A stretch of 64,000 bases of DNA from positions 121,082-185,081 of the forward strand of contig NZ_JANHAV010000007.1 in NCBI RefSeq assembly GCF_024464655.1, written 5' to 3'. Shown in pieces: positions 49,363 through 58,140 of this stretch. The notes under the pieces are model-generated. The model was given only the letters and a program-made list of their open reading frames with translations, searched no databases and had not been told where the DNA came from. Within the stretch, counting starts at the first letter, position 1. Every line of letters begins with the position of its first letter. The translations under genes were made by a program, and so were the position numbers. The stretch is from Halobellus inordinatus. Lineage in GTDB: Archaea > Halobacteriota > Halobacteria > Halobacteriales > Haloferacaceae.

Positions 49363-50154
49363 ATGGGAACAGATACCGCGCCGCGGCGGATCAAGTCGGT
49401 ACAGCGAGCGTGTCGGCTGTTGATCTACCTCCGGAGGGAAGGGCCGAGCACGGTATCCGGACTCGCCGCGGAGTTGGGTCTCTCTCCTGGGACGGTGCAC
49501 ACCTATCTGGCAACGCTGCAGGAAGCCGGATTCGTCGAACAGCGGGACGGTGCGTACGGTTTGAGCCTCGAACTCCTCCCGCTGGGTGAGCGTGTTCGGA
49601 GCCAGAATCCACTCTATCAGGTGGCAAGAGACGAGGTCGACCGACTCGCACACGCGAGCAACGGCGTCGCACATCTTCTGATCGAGTACGAAGGGAAACT
49701 GTTAGTCCTCTATGAGGTGTTCGGTGAGAAAGCCATCGGAAAAGATTTTCACGCGGCGAAACGCGATCAGCCACAAGAGCACATTCACTGTACGGCGGGC
49801 GGGAAGGCTATGCTGGCGAGACTACCGCCCGAGCGAGTCCAGGAAGTAATCGAGGCACACGGGCTGCCGGCGATCACAGAACAGACGATCTCCGAGCGCG
49901 AGGAGTTGTTGGACGAACTAGAGACGGTGCGAGACCAGGGCTACGCACTGAACGATCAAGAGCAGATGCGAGGAATCCGCGCTGTCGGCGCGCCTGTCGT
50001 CGACAGCAAGAACGGACTCATCGGCGCACTGAGCGTGTCGGGACCGGCGAGTAACTGGCGTGGGTCGTACTTCCGTGACGAACTTCCGGAACTGGTGACG
50101 AGATCTGCCCACAACGCGGAAATTGCACTCCAGTCGAGTCCGACAAGGCAGTGA
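49363..50154 (+). CDS. IclR-family transcriptional regulator
   Basis: This 263-residue regulator has an N-terminal winged helix (SVQRACRLLIYLRREGPSTV; AAELGLSPGTVHTYLATLQE) and a C-terminal IclR ligand domain with NGVAHLLIEYEGKLLVLYEV. A DVVDSKNGLIGALSVSGPAS-like end (PVVDSKNGLIGALSVSGPA) completes it. IclR proteins often sense aromatic acids or short-chain intermediates. It lies directly upstream of the carboxylase-like operon on the same strand (283-bp gap), with matching boxes before it and before the operon. It is therefore the probable specific regulator (inference). Confidence 0.88.
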   Translation: MGTDTAPRRIKSVQRACRLLIYLRREGPSTVSGLAAELGLSPGTVHTYLATLQEAGFVEQRDGAYGLSLELLPLGERVRSQNPLYQVARDEVDRLAHASNGVAHLLIEYEGKLLVLYEVFGEKAIGKDFHAAKRDQPQEHIHCTAGGKAMLARLPPERVQEVIEAHGLPAITEQTISEREELLDELETVRDQGYALNDQEQMRGIRAVGAPVVDSKNGLIGALSVSGPASNWRGSYFRDELPELVTRSAHNAEIALQSSPTRQ

Positions 50155-50182
50155 CTGTGAGTGGTAGCCACGATTTTATTCG

Positions 50183-50200
50183 TTTTGATGATACCAAAAA
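50183..50200. promoter_or_regulatory. Candidate IclR operator, box 2
   Basis: TTTTGATGATACCAAAAA lies 29 bp past the iclR stop and 237-254 bp upstream of the carboxylase-like operon. It repeats box 1 with three changes. The distance from the operon start is long for a direct promoter block, so an upstream activator role or a second start within the spacer is possible. Confidence 0.4.
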
Positions 50201-50436
50201 GAAGGTCAGACGCGATTCGCGGCTTCAGAGCGTTCGATATCGACACACTGCAAACTGCGGTCCTTCGATGCCTACTCACCCATACACTGTTCTAATGCAC
50301 ACCAATTGTCCTCTGCTACCTCGGCCCCGGCGATCGTATTTTATTTCCACCTTTTCAGGGAGAAATTTTTGACGATGGCAAATACGCTTCTGCACAGAAC
50401 ATTTATTGTGAGCATTAACAATGATGATCACGTGGT

Positions 50437-52461
50437 ATGTCAAGCCAAACCAACTACTACGTCAGTATCGACACTGGCGGGACCTTCACCGACGGATACG
50501 TCTCGTATCCGGGCGGGTCCACGACAGTCAAGGTACCGACGACAGACCACGACCTGACCGTCTGTTTCAGGAACTGCATCGACAAAGCGGCCGATAGCCT
50601 CGATCAATCGACCGAGGAGTTCCTCGTCGACACCGACGTCATTCGCTTTTCGACAACTATCGGCACGAATACCATCATCGAGCGATCTGGGCCACAGATT
50701 GGGATGATCGTGACATCGGGCCGTAAAGACGACCTCTTCGAGACGGCTGTCGACGGTAACAGTGGCATCACAGCGCTCACTGACGAGAGTCTCGTCGCCG
50801 GCATCGACGAACGGATCGACGCCGACGGGAACGTCGTCGACCCCGTCGAGCGGGAAGACGTCCTCGAGGCGGCGAAGACCCTGATGAACCGCGGTGCAAA
50901 ACTCCTCGTCATCAGCCTCTCGAACTCCTTTCACAACGCGGCCAACGAGGAACAGGCGCGCCACATAATCGAGTCCGAGTATCCACCGCACTACCTGGGG
51001 CCGAATCAGGTCCTCACAGCGAACGAAGTGAGTAGCCGTCCGGGCTATCTCGCCCGCTCGTACACGGCCCTGACCAACGCTTACATCCACCGGCCGATGG
51101 CGCGATCACTGTACAAAGCCGAGGACGACGTCCGCGACAGCGGGTACGGCAATCCGCTTCTCATTGGCCAGTCAGCCGGCGGCGTCGCGGGCGTCTCGAA
51201 GACGGTCGCGCTCCACACCTACAACTCCGGGCCGGTCGCCGGCGTCCTCGGAACGAAGGCGTTCAGCGACCTGTACGACCTCGACGCGGCCCTGAGTACC
51301 GATATGGGTGGGACGAGCATCGACATCGGACAGATCAGCGCCGGAACGGTCGAACGCGACCTCGACCCCGAAGTCGCGGAGATGCCGGTCCACATTCCGA
51401 TGGTCAACGTCCACACCGCGGGCGCGGGCGGCGGATCGATCGCCTCCGTCGACGGTGGGGAACTCACGGTCGGCCCCGAAAGCGCGGGCGCAGAACCGGG
51501 ACCGGCCTGCTACGACCTCGGTGGCTTCGAACCGACGACGACCGACGCCGACGTCGCACTCGGATACATCGACCCCGACTACTTCCTCGGCGGCGATCAG
51601 CAGTTGAACGCCGACCGCGCCGACGACGCCATCGAGCGGGCTGTCGCCGATCCCCTGGACACATCGATCGCCGATGCCGCCCTTCGCATTCGAGAGCGGG
51701 TCGATCAGAACATCGCAGATTCGATCACCGACCAACTCGGTGACACCGACCCCAGCGACGCCACGCTCGTCGCCTACGGCGGCGCTGGTCCGATGCACTG
51801 CTGTGACTTCGCAGAGAAAGCGGGAATCGAGCGCGTCATCACGGCGCCGGCCGCAGCGGAGTTCAGTGCGTTCGGCGGTGCGACACTCGACGTCGAGCAC
51901 CGATACACCGCTGCGTTCGGCACCCGAGCGTCGGTCGATCAGCCCGACGTAGACGTCCGACAGTACAACAACCTCGTTGAAGACTTAGAGGCAGAGGCCA
52001 CGCAAGATATGCGTGGTGAGGGCTTCGAGGCCGACGAAATCGGGTTCGACCTCACGATGCTCGTCCGCTCGGACACCGGCGTCGAGGAGGTTTCCGTTCC
52101 GACACGCCTCGACGAGTCGGCGGATCTCACGGACACGCTCGAAGCTGTCGCGACGGATCCGGAAGAGCGGATCGACCTGGACACGATGGTTCTCACGGCA
52201 GTCGGCCCGGTCGCTACCGAGGGTTTCAGCGAGCAAGAACTCCAAGGCGAGGACCCGAGCCACGCGCGCAAGGGCGAACGCGACGCGTACTGGCCCGAAG
52301 ACGGCTGGGTATCGACGGACGTCTACCAGCGCGAATCGCTGGAACCCGGTAACGTCGTCGCCGGACGTGCTATCATCGAGGCCGAGGACACGACGTACGT
52401 GATTCCGGCGTCCTGGACGTTCGAGGTAGACGAGTACGGTCACGGAATCATCGAACGATGA
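50437..52461 (+). CDS. HyuA-like subunit 1 (ApcA/AcxA-like, ATP-dependent carboxylase)
   Basis: This 674-residue protein has the hydantoinase A/oxoprolinase architecture: N-terminal Hydant_A_N (YYVSIDTGGTFTDGYVSYPG) and a central ASKHA-type ATP domain (STDMGGTSIDIGQ; GAGGGSIASVDGGELTVGPE). A C-terminal domain has AYGGAGPMHCCDFAEKAGI. In acetone and acetophenone carboxylases such subunits use ATP to phosphorylate the ketone enol or bicarbonate. It is the first gene of a five-gene operon and overlaps the next by 4 bp. The size (about 72 kDa) matches ApcA of acetophenone carboxylase. The start ATG 50437 is leaderless-like with AT-rich DNA upstream. Confidence 0.85.
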   Translation: MSSQTNYYVSIDTGGTFTDGYVSYPGGSTTVKVPTTDHDLTVCFRNCIDKAADSLDQSTEEFLVDTDVIRFSTTIGTNTIIERSGPQIGMIVTSGRKDDLFETAVDGNSGITALTDESLVAGIDERIDADGNVVDPVEREDVLEAAKTLMNRGAKLLVISLSNSFHNAANEEQARHIIESEYPPHYLGPNQVLTANEVSSRPGYLARSYTALTNAYIHRPMARSLYKAEDDVRDSGYGNPLLIGQSAGGVAGVSKTVALHTYNSGPVAGVLGTKAFSDLYDLDAALSTDMGGTSIDIGQISAGTVERDLDPEVAEMPVHIPMVNVHTAGAGGGSIASVDGGELTVGPESAGAEPGPACYDLGGFEPTTTDADVALGYIDPDYFLGGDQQLNADRADDAIERAVADPLDTSIADAALRIRERVDQNIADSITDQLGDTDPSDATLVAYGGAGPMHCCDFAEKAGIERVITAPAAAEFSAFGGATLDVEHRYTAAFGTRASVDQPDVDVRQYNNLVEDLEAEATQDMRGEGFEADEIGFDLTMLVRSDTGVEEVSVPTRLDESADLTDTLEAVATDPEERIDLDTMVLTAVGPVATEGFSEQELQGEDPSHARKGERDAYWPEDGWVSTDVYQRESLEPGNVVAGRAIIEAEDTTYVIPASWTFEVDEYGHGIIER

Positions 52462-53414
52462 GCTTCGGGGCCCCATCGGCCGTCGAATACCTCCGCGGAC
52501 GGCGCGCAGAGCCGAAGCCGTACGTCCCGCTCGTCGGGCGGTTGGCCGCGGCGGTCAACCAGGTCCCGGCCGATATCTTCCTCTCGAACGCGACCCAGCA
52601 GGCGAACGCGATCCAGTCCGCCTATCGGCTGTTCGAGACCGACGCGGTCTGCACGGGTATCGACACGACACTCGTCGCCGAAGCGCTCGGCGCGGACGTC
52701 GCGTGGGACGACGACGCCACGCGCTTCGAGATCGAACGGGCGCTGGACTCGCCCGAAGACGTTGCCGATCCGACGACGGCCACTGACCGCGGTCGGCTCC
52801 CGACCGTGGTCGACGTCGGTGAACGGCTCGTGTCGGGCCTCGACGAGGCGGCGGTCGTGGGCGCCGTCCCCGGACCACTCACGACGCTCGAGGCGACGTT
52901 CGGCGACGCCGCCGCGCTCGATCAGACGTACGCTAAGCCAGTCCGTACGGCTATCGGCGAACTCGGTCGCGAATTCGGCAAGTCCGGAGTCGACGCCCTC
53001 CTCGTATACGAGGAGGCTGCGGCGTTCGACGGCGAGACGGCGGCAGCCGTGATTGCCGAGACGCTCGAAGTGCTGGGGAACATCACCGGCTTCTACGACA
53101 CGCCGCTCGCGCTGGCTCCGAACGGGTACTCCGAAGCGATGGTGGACGCCGTACTCGACCGTGCTGAGCCAGCCGCGCTGCTCTTGGACACTGACGACCC
53201 GACCGCGATAGCCGACGCGCACCCGGACGTCCGCGTCGGGGGCGGCATCACAGCCGATCTGCTTTCTTCGGAGCCCGCAGAGATCACTTCCCAGGTCGAA
53301 GCCCGCTGTCGAGCGTTGCCGGAGTCTGCGTTCCTCGCCAGCGGCCGGGAACTTCCACCCGACGTCCATCCGACTGCGGTCCACGCGGTTCGGGAGGGAT
53401 ACGCGGATGCATAG
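52458..53414 (+). CDS. URO-D-superfamily-like subunit (putative ApcE counterpart)
   Basis: This 318-residue protein has the alpha/beta-barrel pattern of uroporphyrinogen decarboxylase/cobalamin methyltransferase relatives. It starts YLRGRRAEPKPYVPLVGRLA, has GAVPGPLTTLEATFGD and the C-terminal VRVGGGITADLLSSE...FLASGRELPPDVHPTAVHAV. That end recalls the closing strands of MtaA-like URO-D proteins. I see no clear catalytic Asp/His set for porphyrin or methyl transfer. It is embedded between two carboxylase genes (4-bp overlap before, 90 bp after). Its mass (about 34 kDa) fits ApcE, the separate activating component of acetophenone carboxylase. The assignment is by context and size. Confidence 0.7.
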   Translation: MSFGAPSAVEYLRGRRAEPKPYVPLVGRLAAAVNQVPADIFLSNATQQANAIQSAYRLFETDAVCTGIDTTLVAEALGADVAWDDDATRFEIERALDSPEDVADPTTATDRGRLPTVVDVGERLVSGLDEAAVVGAVPGPLTTLEATFGDAAALDQTYAKPVRTAIGELGREFGKSGVDALLVYEEAAAFDGETAAAVIAETLEVLGNITGFYDTPLALAPNGYSEAMVDAVLDRAEPAALLLDTDDPTAIADAHPDVRVGGGITADLLSSEPAEITSQVEARCRALPESAFLASGRELPPDVHPTAVHAVREGYADA

Positions 53415-53504
53415 CTCGCGGAACGAACACGTGCCCCCTCACACGGGTGCGTACGACAGTCGAACGACGACGCAACAGCGACCGAACACACGACAGGAAC
53501 GACG

Positions 53505-53858
53505 ATGGTAGAATCTGATACCGGTACCGGAACGACCAAACGAGTCGCAGAGTACCTCGCAGTCGACCTCGACGCCGAACAGTGGCAGTGTCACAACTGC
53601 GGTGAGGCGTTGGGGCCGGCAGCGGAGAATTACAAGCGGCACTGTCTCGTGAACGCACGGGACCCCCGAGAAGTCCACCCGCCGCTGATCGAGGGCGAGG
53701 AGTACACCTTTGCGCCCGATCCCGACTGGGTCCGGATCGTGGAGTTCTACTGCCCCGGATGTGGCACAATGATCGAGAACGAGTATCTCCCGCCGGGGCA
53801 CCCGATCACGCACGATACCGAACTGGACTTAGAGAGCCTGAAGGAGGACGTCAAATGA
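53505..53858 (+). CDS. Zinc-ribbon small subunit (ApcB/AcxC-like)
   Basis: This is a 117-residue protein with two CxxC pairs, Cys29-x2-Cys32 and Cys83-x2-Cys86, and His46/Cys47 between them. FYCPGCGTMIENEYLPPGHP at the end of the metal site is characteristic of the small gamma subunit of acetone-carboxylase-type enzymes (ApcB in acetophenone carboxylase, about 13-15 kDa). It should be structural, bridging the HyuA- and HyuB-like subunits. It overlaps the next gene by 4 bp (ATGA). The 90 bp before it form the only gap inside the operon. Confidence 0.85.
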   Translation: MVESDTGTGTTKRVAEYLAVDLDAEQWQCHNCGEALGPAAENYKRHCLVNARDPREVHPPLIEGEEYTFAPDPDWVRIVEFYCPGCGTMIENEYLPPGHPITHDTELDLESLKEDVK

Positions 53859-55999
53859 CGACGCGAATCAACATCGACGCGGGCGGCACGTTCACCGACT
53901 GCTTCACGCTCCACGACGGTGACGTCGTCTCCGCGAAGACGCCGACGACGGAGCACGATATGTCGGAGTGCTTCTTCCAGGGGATAGACAAGTGCGCCCG
54001 CCAGCTCGATCTGTCGCTCGAGGATCTCATCGGCGATGTGGACTCGATTCGGTACTCCACGACGACGGCGATGAACCGTCTTATCGAGCGCAAGGGACCG
54101 AAACTCGGATTGCTCACGACCGCCGGCGTGCAGGACTACCCACAGATCGGCCGCGGACCGCGCTGGGCAGACGGGCTGACTGACAGCGAACAGCGGAACA
54201 TCTCGGACGCGAAGAAGCCGGAGTACCTCGTGCCCGACTCCCGAACGAACGGGATCCGGGAGCGCGTCGACAGCGAGGGCAACGTCCTCCGGCCGTTAGA
54301 CGAAGAACACGCACGCGAGCAGATCCGCGACCTCGTCGACAAGGGGGCACGCGCTATCGTGGTGAATTTGCTGTGGTCGTACGCCTATCCCGACCACGAG
54401 CAGCGCCTGCGCGAACTCGTCCGCGAGGAGTACCCACCGTCGTATCTCGGGAGCATCCCCGTGTTCCTCTCTTCGGAGGTGATGCCGACGAAACAGGAGT
54501 ACGAGCGCACGAACACGACGCTGCTCGACGCGTACCTCTCCGAACTGATGCAGGAGCACATCGCGGACATCAAAGACCGCCTGGAGGCCCACGGTTACGA
54601 AGGCGACATCCAGATGCTCCACAACACCGGCGGGATGGCCGAATCTTACAAGACGACCGCCGTCGAGACGTTCAACGGCGGCCCGGTGGCCGGCCTGAAG
54701 GGCGGCGAGTACCTCTGTGACGTGCTCGATTACGACAAAGCCGTCGTGACTGATATGGGCGGGACGAGCTTCGACATCGGCATCCTCACCCGCGGCGGCG
54801 TGCAGTCCTACGAGTTCGAGCCAGTCATCGACCGCTGGCGCGTCTCCGGCACGATGATCGAGTCGAAATCGATCGGAGCCGGAGGCGGGTCGATCGCCTC
54901 CGTCAACGACGAGCTGGGCGGTCGGATCGAAGTCGGTCCCGAGAGCGCGGGCGCCGACCCCGGCCCGGCCTGCTACAATCGCGGCGGGACGCAGCCGACG
55001 GTGACCGATGCCGACGTCGTGCTCGGATTCATCGATCCCGAGAAGTTCTACGCGGGCAATCAGCGCCTGGCGGTCGATAGAGCCGAGGAAGCGATCGAGA
55101 CCCACGTCGCCGAGCCTGCGGGGATGGACGTCGCCGAAGCGGCCTCGAACATCCGCCGGATCACCGACGGGAATATGGGGAACACCGTACGGAAGGAGAC
55201 GATGCTTCGGGGGCACGACCCCCGCGAGTTCGCTCTCTATAGCTTCGGCGGGGCTGGCCCGCTGCACGCCGCCTCGTACTCATCGTATCTCGACATCGAC
55301 ACCGTCGTCACGACGCCGTACTCGCCGGTGTTCTGCGCGATGGGGTCGGCGACGATGGACACGCTTCACATCTACGAGCAGTCCGAGTCGATGTACCTCC
55401 GTGACTCCGGCGAGGAAGCGGAGTACGGCACGGACTACGAGACGTTCAACGAGGTCGTCGCAGAACTGAAGGCAAAGGGTCGTCGCGACATCAAGAGTGA
55501 GGGTTACGACCCCGACGAGATCGTCTACGATCTCGAACTAGATATGCGGTTCGGCGGGCAGATCCACGTCGCGCGGATCCGGTCGCCGCGGATCGAACTC
55601 ACGGACGAATCAGACGTCGAAGCCGTCTGTGATCACTTCATCGACCAGTACAAAGATCGGTTCTCCCCGTACTCGGTCACGCCGAGTCACGGCATCACCG
55701 TGGAGAACTTCGCGCTCCGCGCCCGGGTCGAGAGCCCCGACATCCAACTGCCGACTGCGTCGATGCAGCAGCCCGATCCGTCGCCCGCACGGGCGGGGTC
55801 CCGCGACATCCGCTGGAGCGGTGCCGACGGCTTCGTCTCGACGCCGGTCTTCGAGTACGAGGACCTGCGCGCCGGGATGGAGATCGACGGGCCTGCCGTC
55901 GTCGACGCCGATTACACCACGACGGCAGTGCCGGAGGGCTGGGAGTACCGACTCGACGAATATCGGAACGGCATCCTCGAAAACGGAGGCACCCAATGA
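53855..55999 (+). CDS. HyuA-like subunit 2 (ApcC/AcxA-like)
   Basis: This 714-residue paralogue of the gene at 50437 has Hydant_A_N (RINIDAGGTFTDCFTLHDGD), the ATP domain (VTDMGGTSFDIGILTRGGVQ; GAGGGSIASVNDELGGRIEV) and a C-terminal domain (FSFGGAGPLHAASYSSYL-like, YSFGGAGPLHAASY). The two HyuA proteins differ in length and in the loop after the N-terminal domain (TTAGVQDYPQIGRGPRWADG is found only here). They are probably separate subunits, as alpha and gamma-type subunits are in acetophenone carboxylase. The size of about 79 kDa fits ApcC approximately. It overlaps both neighbours by 4 bp. Confidence 0.87.
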   Translation: MTTRINIDAGGTFTDCFTLHDGDVVSAKTPTTEHDMSECFFQGIDKCARQLDLSLEDLIGDVDSIRYSTTTAMNRLIERKGPKLGLLTTAGVQDYPQIGRGPRWADGLTDSEQRNISDAKKPEYLVPDSRTNGIRERVDSEGNVLRPLDEEHAREQIRDLVDKGARAIVVNLLWSYAYPDHEQRLRELVREEYPPSYLGSIPVFLSSEVMPTKQEYERTNTTLLDAYLSELMQEHIADIKDRLEAHGYEGDIQMLHNTGGMAESYKTTAVETFNGGPVAGLKGGEYLCDVLDYDKAVVTDMGGTSFDIGILTRGGVQSYEFEPVIDRWRVSGTMIESKSIGAGGGSIASVNDELGGRIEVGPESAGADPGPACYNRGGTQPTVTDADVVLGFIDPEKFYAGNQRLAVDRAEEAIETHVAEPAGMDVAEAASNIRRITDGNMGNTVRKETMLRGHDPREFALYSFGGAGPLHAASYSSYLDIDTVVTTPYSPVFCAMGSATMDTLHIYEQSESMYLRDSGEEAEYGTDYETFNEVVAELKAKGRRDIKSEGYDPDEIVYDLELDMRFGGQIHVARIRSPRIELTDESDVEAVCDHFIDQYKDRFSPYSVTPSHGITVENFALRARVESPDIQLPTASMQQPDPSPARAGSRDIRWSGADGFVSTPVFEYEDLRAGMEIDGPAVVDADYTTTAVPEGWEYRLDEYRNGILENGGTQ

Positions 56000-58056
56000 C
56001 TGTCAATCGCGATCAGCTGATCGACTGGCTCGACCTCGAAGAACCGTCCGCGGAGGAACTGGCCTGTATGGACGAACTGGAGCACGGCGACTACGAGATC
56101 TACTCCGAGCGACTGCGGCTCATCCTCGACGAGGGGATGGACGTCTTCGTCCGCTCGGGCGTCTCGCAGTTCATCGCCGCCCGCGACCTCGCGGTGGCGA
56201 TCTACACTCCGGAGGGGGACCTCGTCGACTCGGCGGCAGGGGCGTATCTCCACGTCGTCACGGGCATCCCGCCGCTGAAGTACGTCATCAACAACTTCGC
56301 CGATGACGAGACCGTCGGCGTCGAACCCGGCGACGTCTTCTACGCGAACGACGCCCTGTACGGTGGGATTCACAACCCCGACCAGATCGCGTTTATGCCC
56401 GTCTTCGACGACGGCGAGATTATGGCGTGGGTATCGGCTGCAGCCCACACCACCGAGACCGGCGCGATCGAACCGGGTGGGATGCCGATCTCCGCGCGGA
56501 CCCGCCACGACGAGGGAATGAAGCTCTCGCCGATCAAGATCGGAGAGAACTACCAGCTAAAGAGCGATATGGTGGAGATGCAGAAGAACTTCATCTCCCG
56601 TGCGCCCCGGATGCACGAGATCGACCTGCGGGCCCGCGTCACGACCTGCGACCGGGTCCGCCGGCGCATTAAGGAACTTATCATCGACAAACAGGGTCCG
56701 GACTTCTTCAAAGGACTGCTCCGTCGAAACATCAAGGAGTCTCGGGAGGGCGCGAAAAAGCGCGTCGACGAGTGGAACGATGGCGCCTTCCGGACCGTTC
56801 ACTTCGCTGACTCGGTCGGATACGAGGACGGCCTCTGGCGCCTCAACGCGGAGATGGAGAAAGACGGCCCCGAAATCCTCATCGACTACACCGGCACGTC
56901 GCCGGAGAACGACGGGGCGTACAACTCACAGCCGGTCGCGTCGATCGCACACACCGCAAACTACCTGTTCAGTGTCCCCTTCCACGACCTCCCGAAGAGC
57001 AACGGGACCTACGACCTGATCGACTTCGAGATCCCGAAGGGGACGATTCTCTATCCGGACGCCGAGGCGTCGACGGTCCAAGCCGTGATGGTGAATCAGG
57101 TGATTATGGACTCGACGACGACGATGTTCTCGCGGTCGATGTACGACGACGAGACCGAGAACGAACACGTCACTGCGCCGATGGCCAACACCGGCCCGGG
57201 GTACGCCTTCGGCGGTGTGAGCCAGCACGGCGAACCGGTCGCCGACCTGATGTCCCACGGGCTCAACACAGACGGGACGGGCGGACAAGCCCGTCGCGAC
57301 GGCGAGGACGAGGCGATCTTCCCGTGGTGTCCCTTCGGCCACGCCTCGAATATGGAGTTCGTCGAGAACGAGTACCCGTTCACGCATCAGTTCTTCCGGC
57401 ACGGCACCGACTCCTGCGGGCACGGCAAGCACCGGGGCGGGATCGGGATGCAGATCGGCTATATGATGCATCACGTTCCCGTCGTCGAGTGGCTCTCGAT
57501 CTGTCACAACTCGAAACTCGTGACGGGGCAGGGGCTCTTCGGCGGGTACGCACCCCGGACGATTCCCGGCATCACCATCACCAACTCCGACCTGAAAGAC
57601 CGGATGAAAAACGGGGAGTACGTCCCCGACGACCTCATCGAACTGCTCCAGGAACGGACGCTTGACGCTGACTACAACATCACCAGCCACGTGCGGGAGT
57701 CCCAGCCCTACGAGAACGGGGACCTGTTCATCGGGCACTCCGGCGGCGGGTGTGGCTACGGTGACGTCCTCGAACGCGATCCCGAGGACGTGATGAAAGA
57801 CATCGAGGACAACCGCGTGACGCACCGCTCGGCCGACGAACTCTACCAGATCGAGTACGACGAGGACACGCTAACCGTCGACGAAGACGCGACCGAACAG
57901 CGGCGCGAGGCGTTCCGCGAGCAACGCCTGGAGGAGGCGCAGTCGTTCGACGCATTCATCGACGAGTGGGAGGAGAAGAAACCGCCCGAGGAGATTCTCG
58001 ACCACTACGGCTCCTGGCCGGACGGCGAGAAGGAAGCGCCCGTGCTGCGGCAGTAA
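55996..58056 (+). CDS. HyuB-like subunit (ApcD/AcxB-like)
   Basis: This is a 686-residue hydantoinase B/oxoprolinase family protein. It starts ELEHGDYEIYSERLRLILDE, has YANDALYGGIHNPDQIAFMP, the domain core ISARTRHDEGMKLSPIKIGE, HGKHRGGIGMQIGYMMHHVP near residue 475, and GHSGGGCGYGDVLERDPEDV at the C-terminus. In ketone carboxylases this subunit carries the carboxylation site. Its closest architecture is ApcD/AcxB (about 77 kDa). It is the last gene of the operon, convergent with a PaaK-type CoA ligase (84-bp gap with a T-rich tract). Confidence 0.88.
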   Translation: MTVNRDQLIDWLDLEEPSAEELACMDELEHGDYEIYSERLRLILDEGMDVFVRSGVSQFIAARDLAVAIYTPEGDLVDSAAGAYLHVVTGIPPLKYVINNFADDETVGVEPGDVFYANDALYGGIHNPDQIAFMPVFDDGEIMAWVSAAAHTTETGAIEPGGMPISARTRHDEGMKLSPIKIGENYQLKSDMVEMQKNFISRAPRMHEIDLRARVTTCDRVRRRIKELIIDKQGPDFFKGLLRRNIKESREGAKKRVDEWNDGAFRTVHFADSVGYEDGLWRLNAEMEKDGPEILIDYTGTSPENDGAYNSQPVASIAHTANYLFSVPFHDLPKSNGTYDLIDFEIPKGTILYPDAEASTVQAVMVNQVIMDSTTTMFSRSMYDDETENEHVTAPMANTGPGYAFGGVSQHGEPVADLMSHGLNTDGTGGQARRDGEDEAIFPWCPFGHASNMEFVENEYPFTHQFFRHGTDSCGHGKHRGGIGMQIGYMMHHVPVVEWLSICHNSKLVTGQGLFGGYAPRTIPGITITNSDLKDRMKNGEYVPDDLIELLQERTLDADYNITSHVRESQPYENGDLFIGHSGGGCGYGDVLERDPEDVMKDIEDNRVTHRSADELYQIEYDEDTLTVDEDATEQRREAFREQRLEEAQSFDAFIDEWEEKKPPEEILDHYGSWPDGEKEAPVLRQ

Positions 58057-58075
58057 CGCGGCGTCTCTGCCGTTC

Positions 58076-58081
58076 TATTTT
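58076..58081 (+). terminator. Possible T-rich terminator after the carboxylase operon
   Basis: A short T tract (TATTTTTCG) lies 20 bp past the HyuB stop, between convergent genes. Archaeal transcription can end at such U-rich runs. It is short, so termination would be partial. Confidence 0.3.
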
Positions 58082-58140
58082 TCGCTGCGGCTTTCTACAG
58101 GCGGAGCAGGCGAGTGCCTCGGGGTCACTTTCTGTCGCTG

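Noticed and set aside
49363..58056. Reading the HyuA/HyuB genes as a hydantoinase or 5-oxoprolinase operon
   Set aside because: The zinc-ribbon small subunit, second HyuA and 34-kDa gene are not part of hydantoinase or oxoprolinase sets; the five-gene composition fits ketone carboxylase better, although the substrate is unproven.
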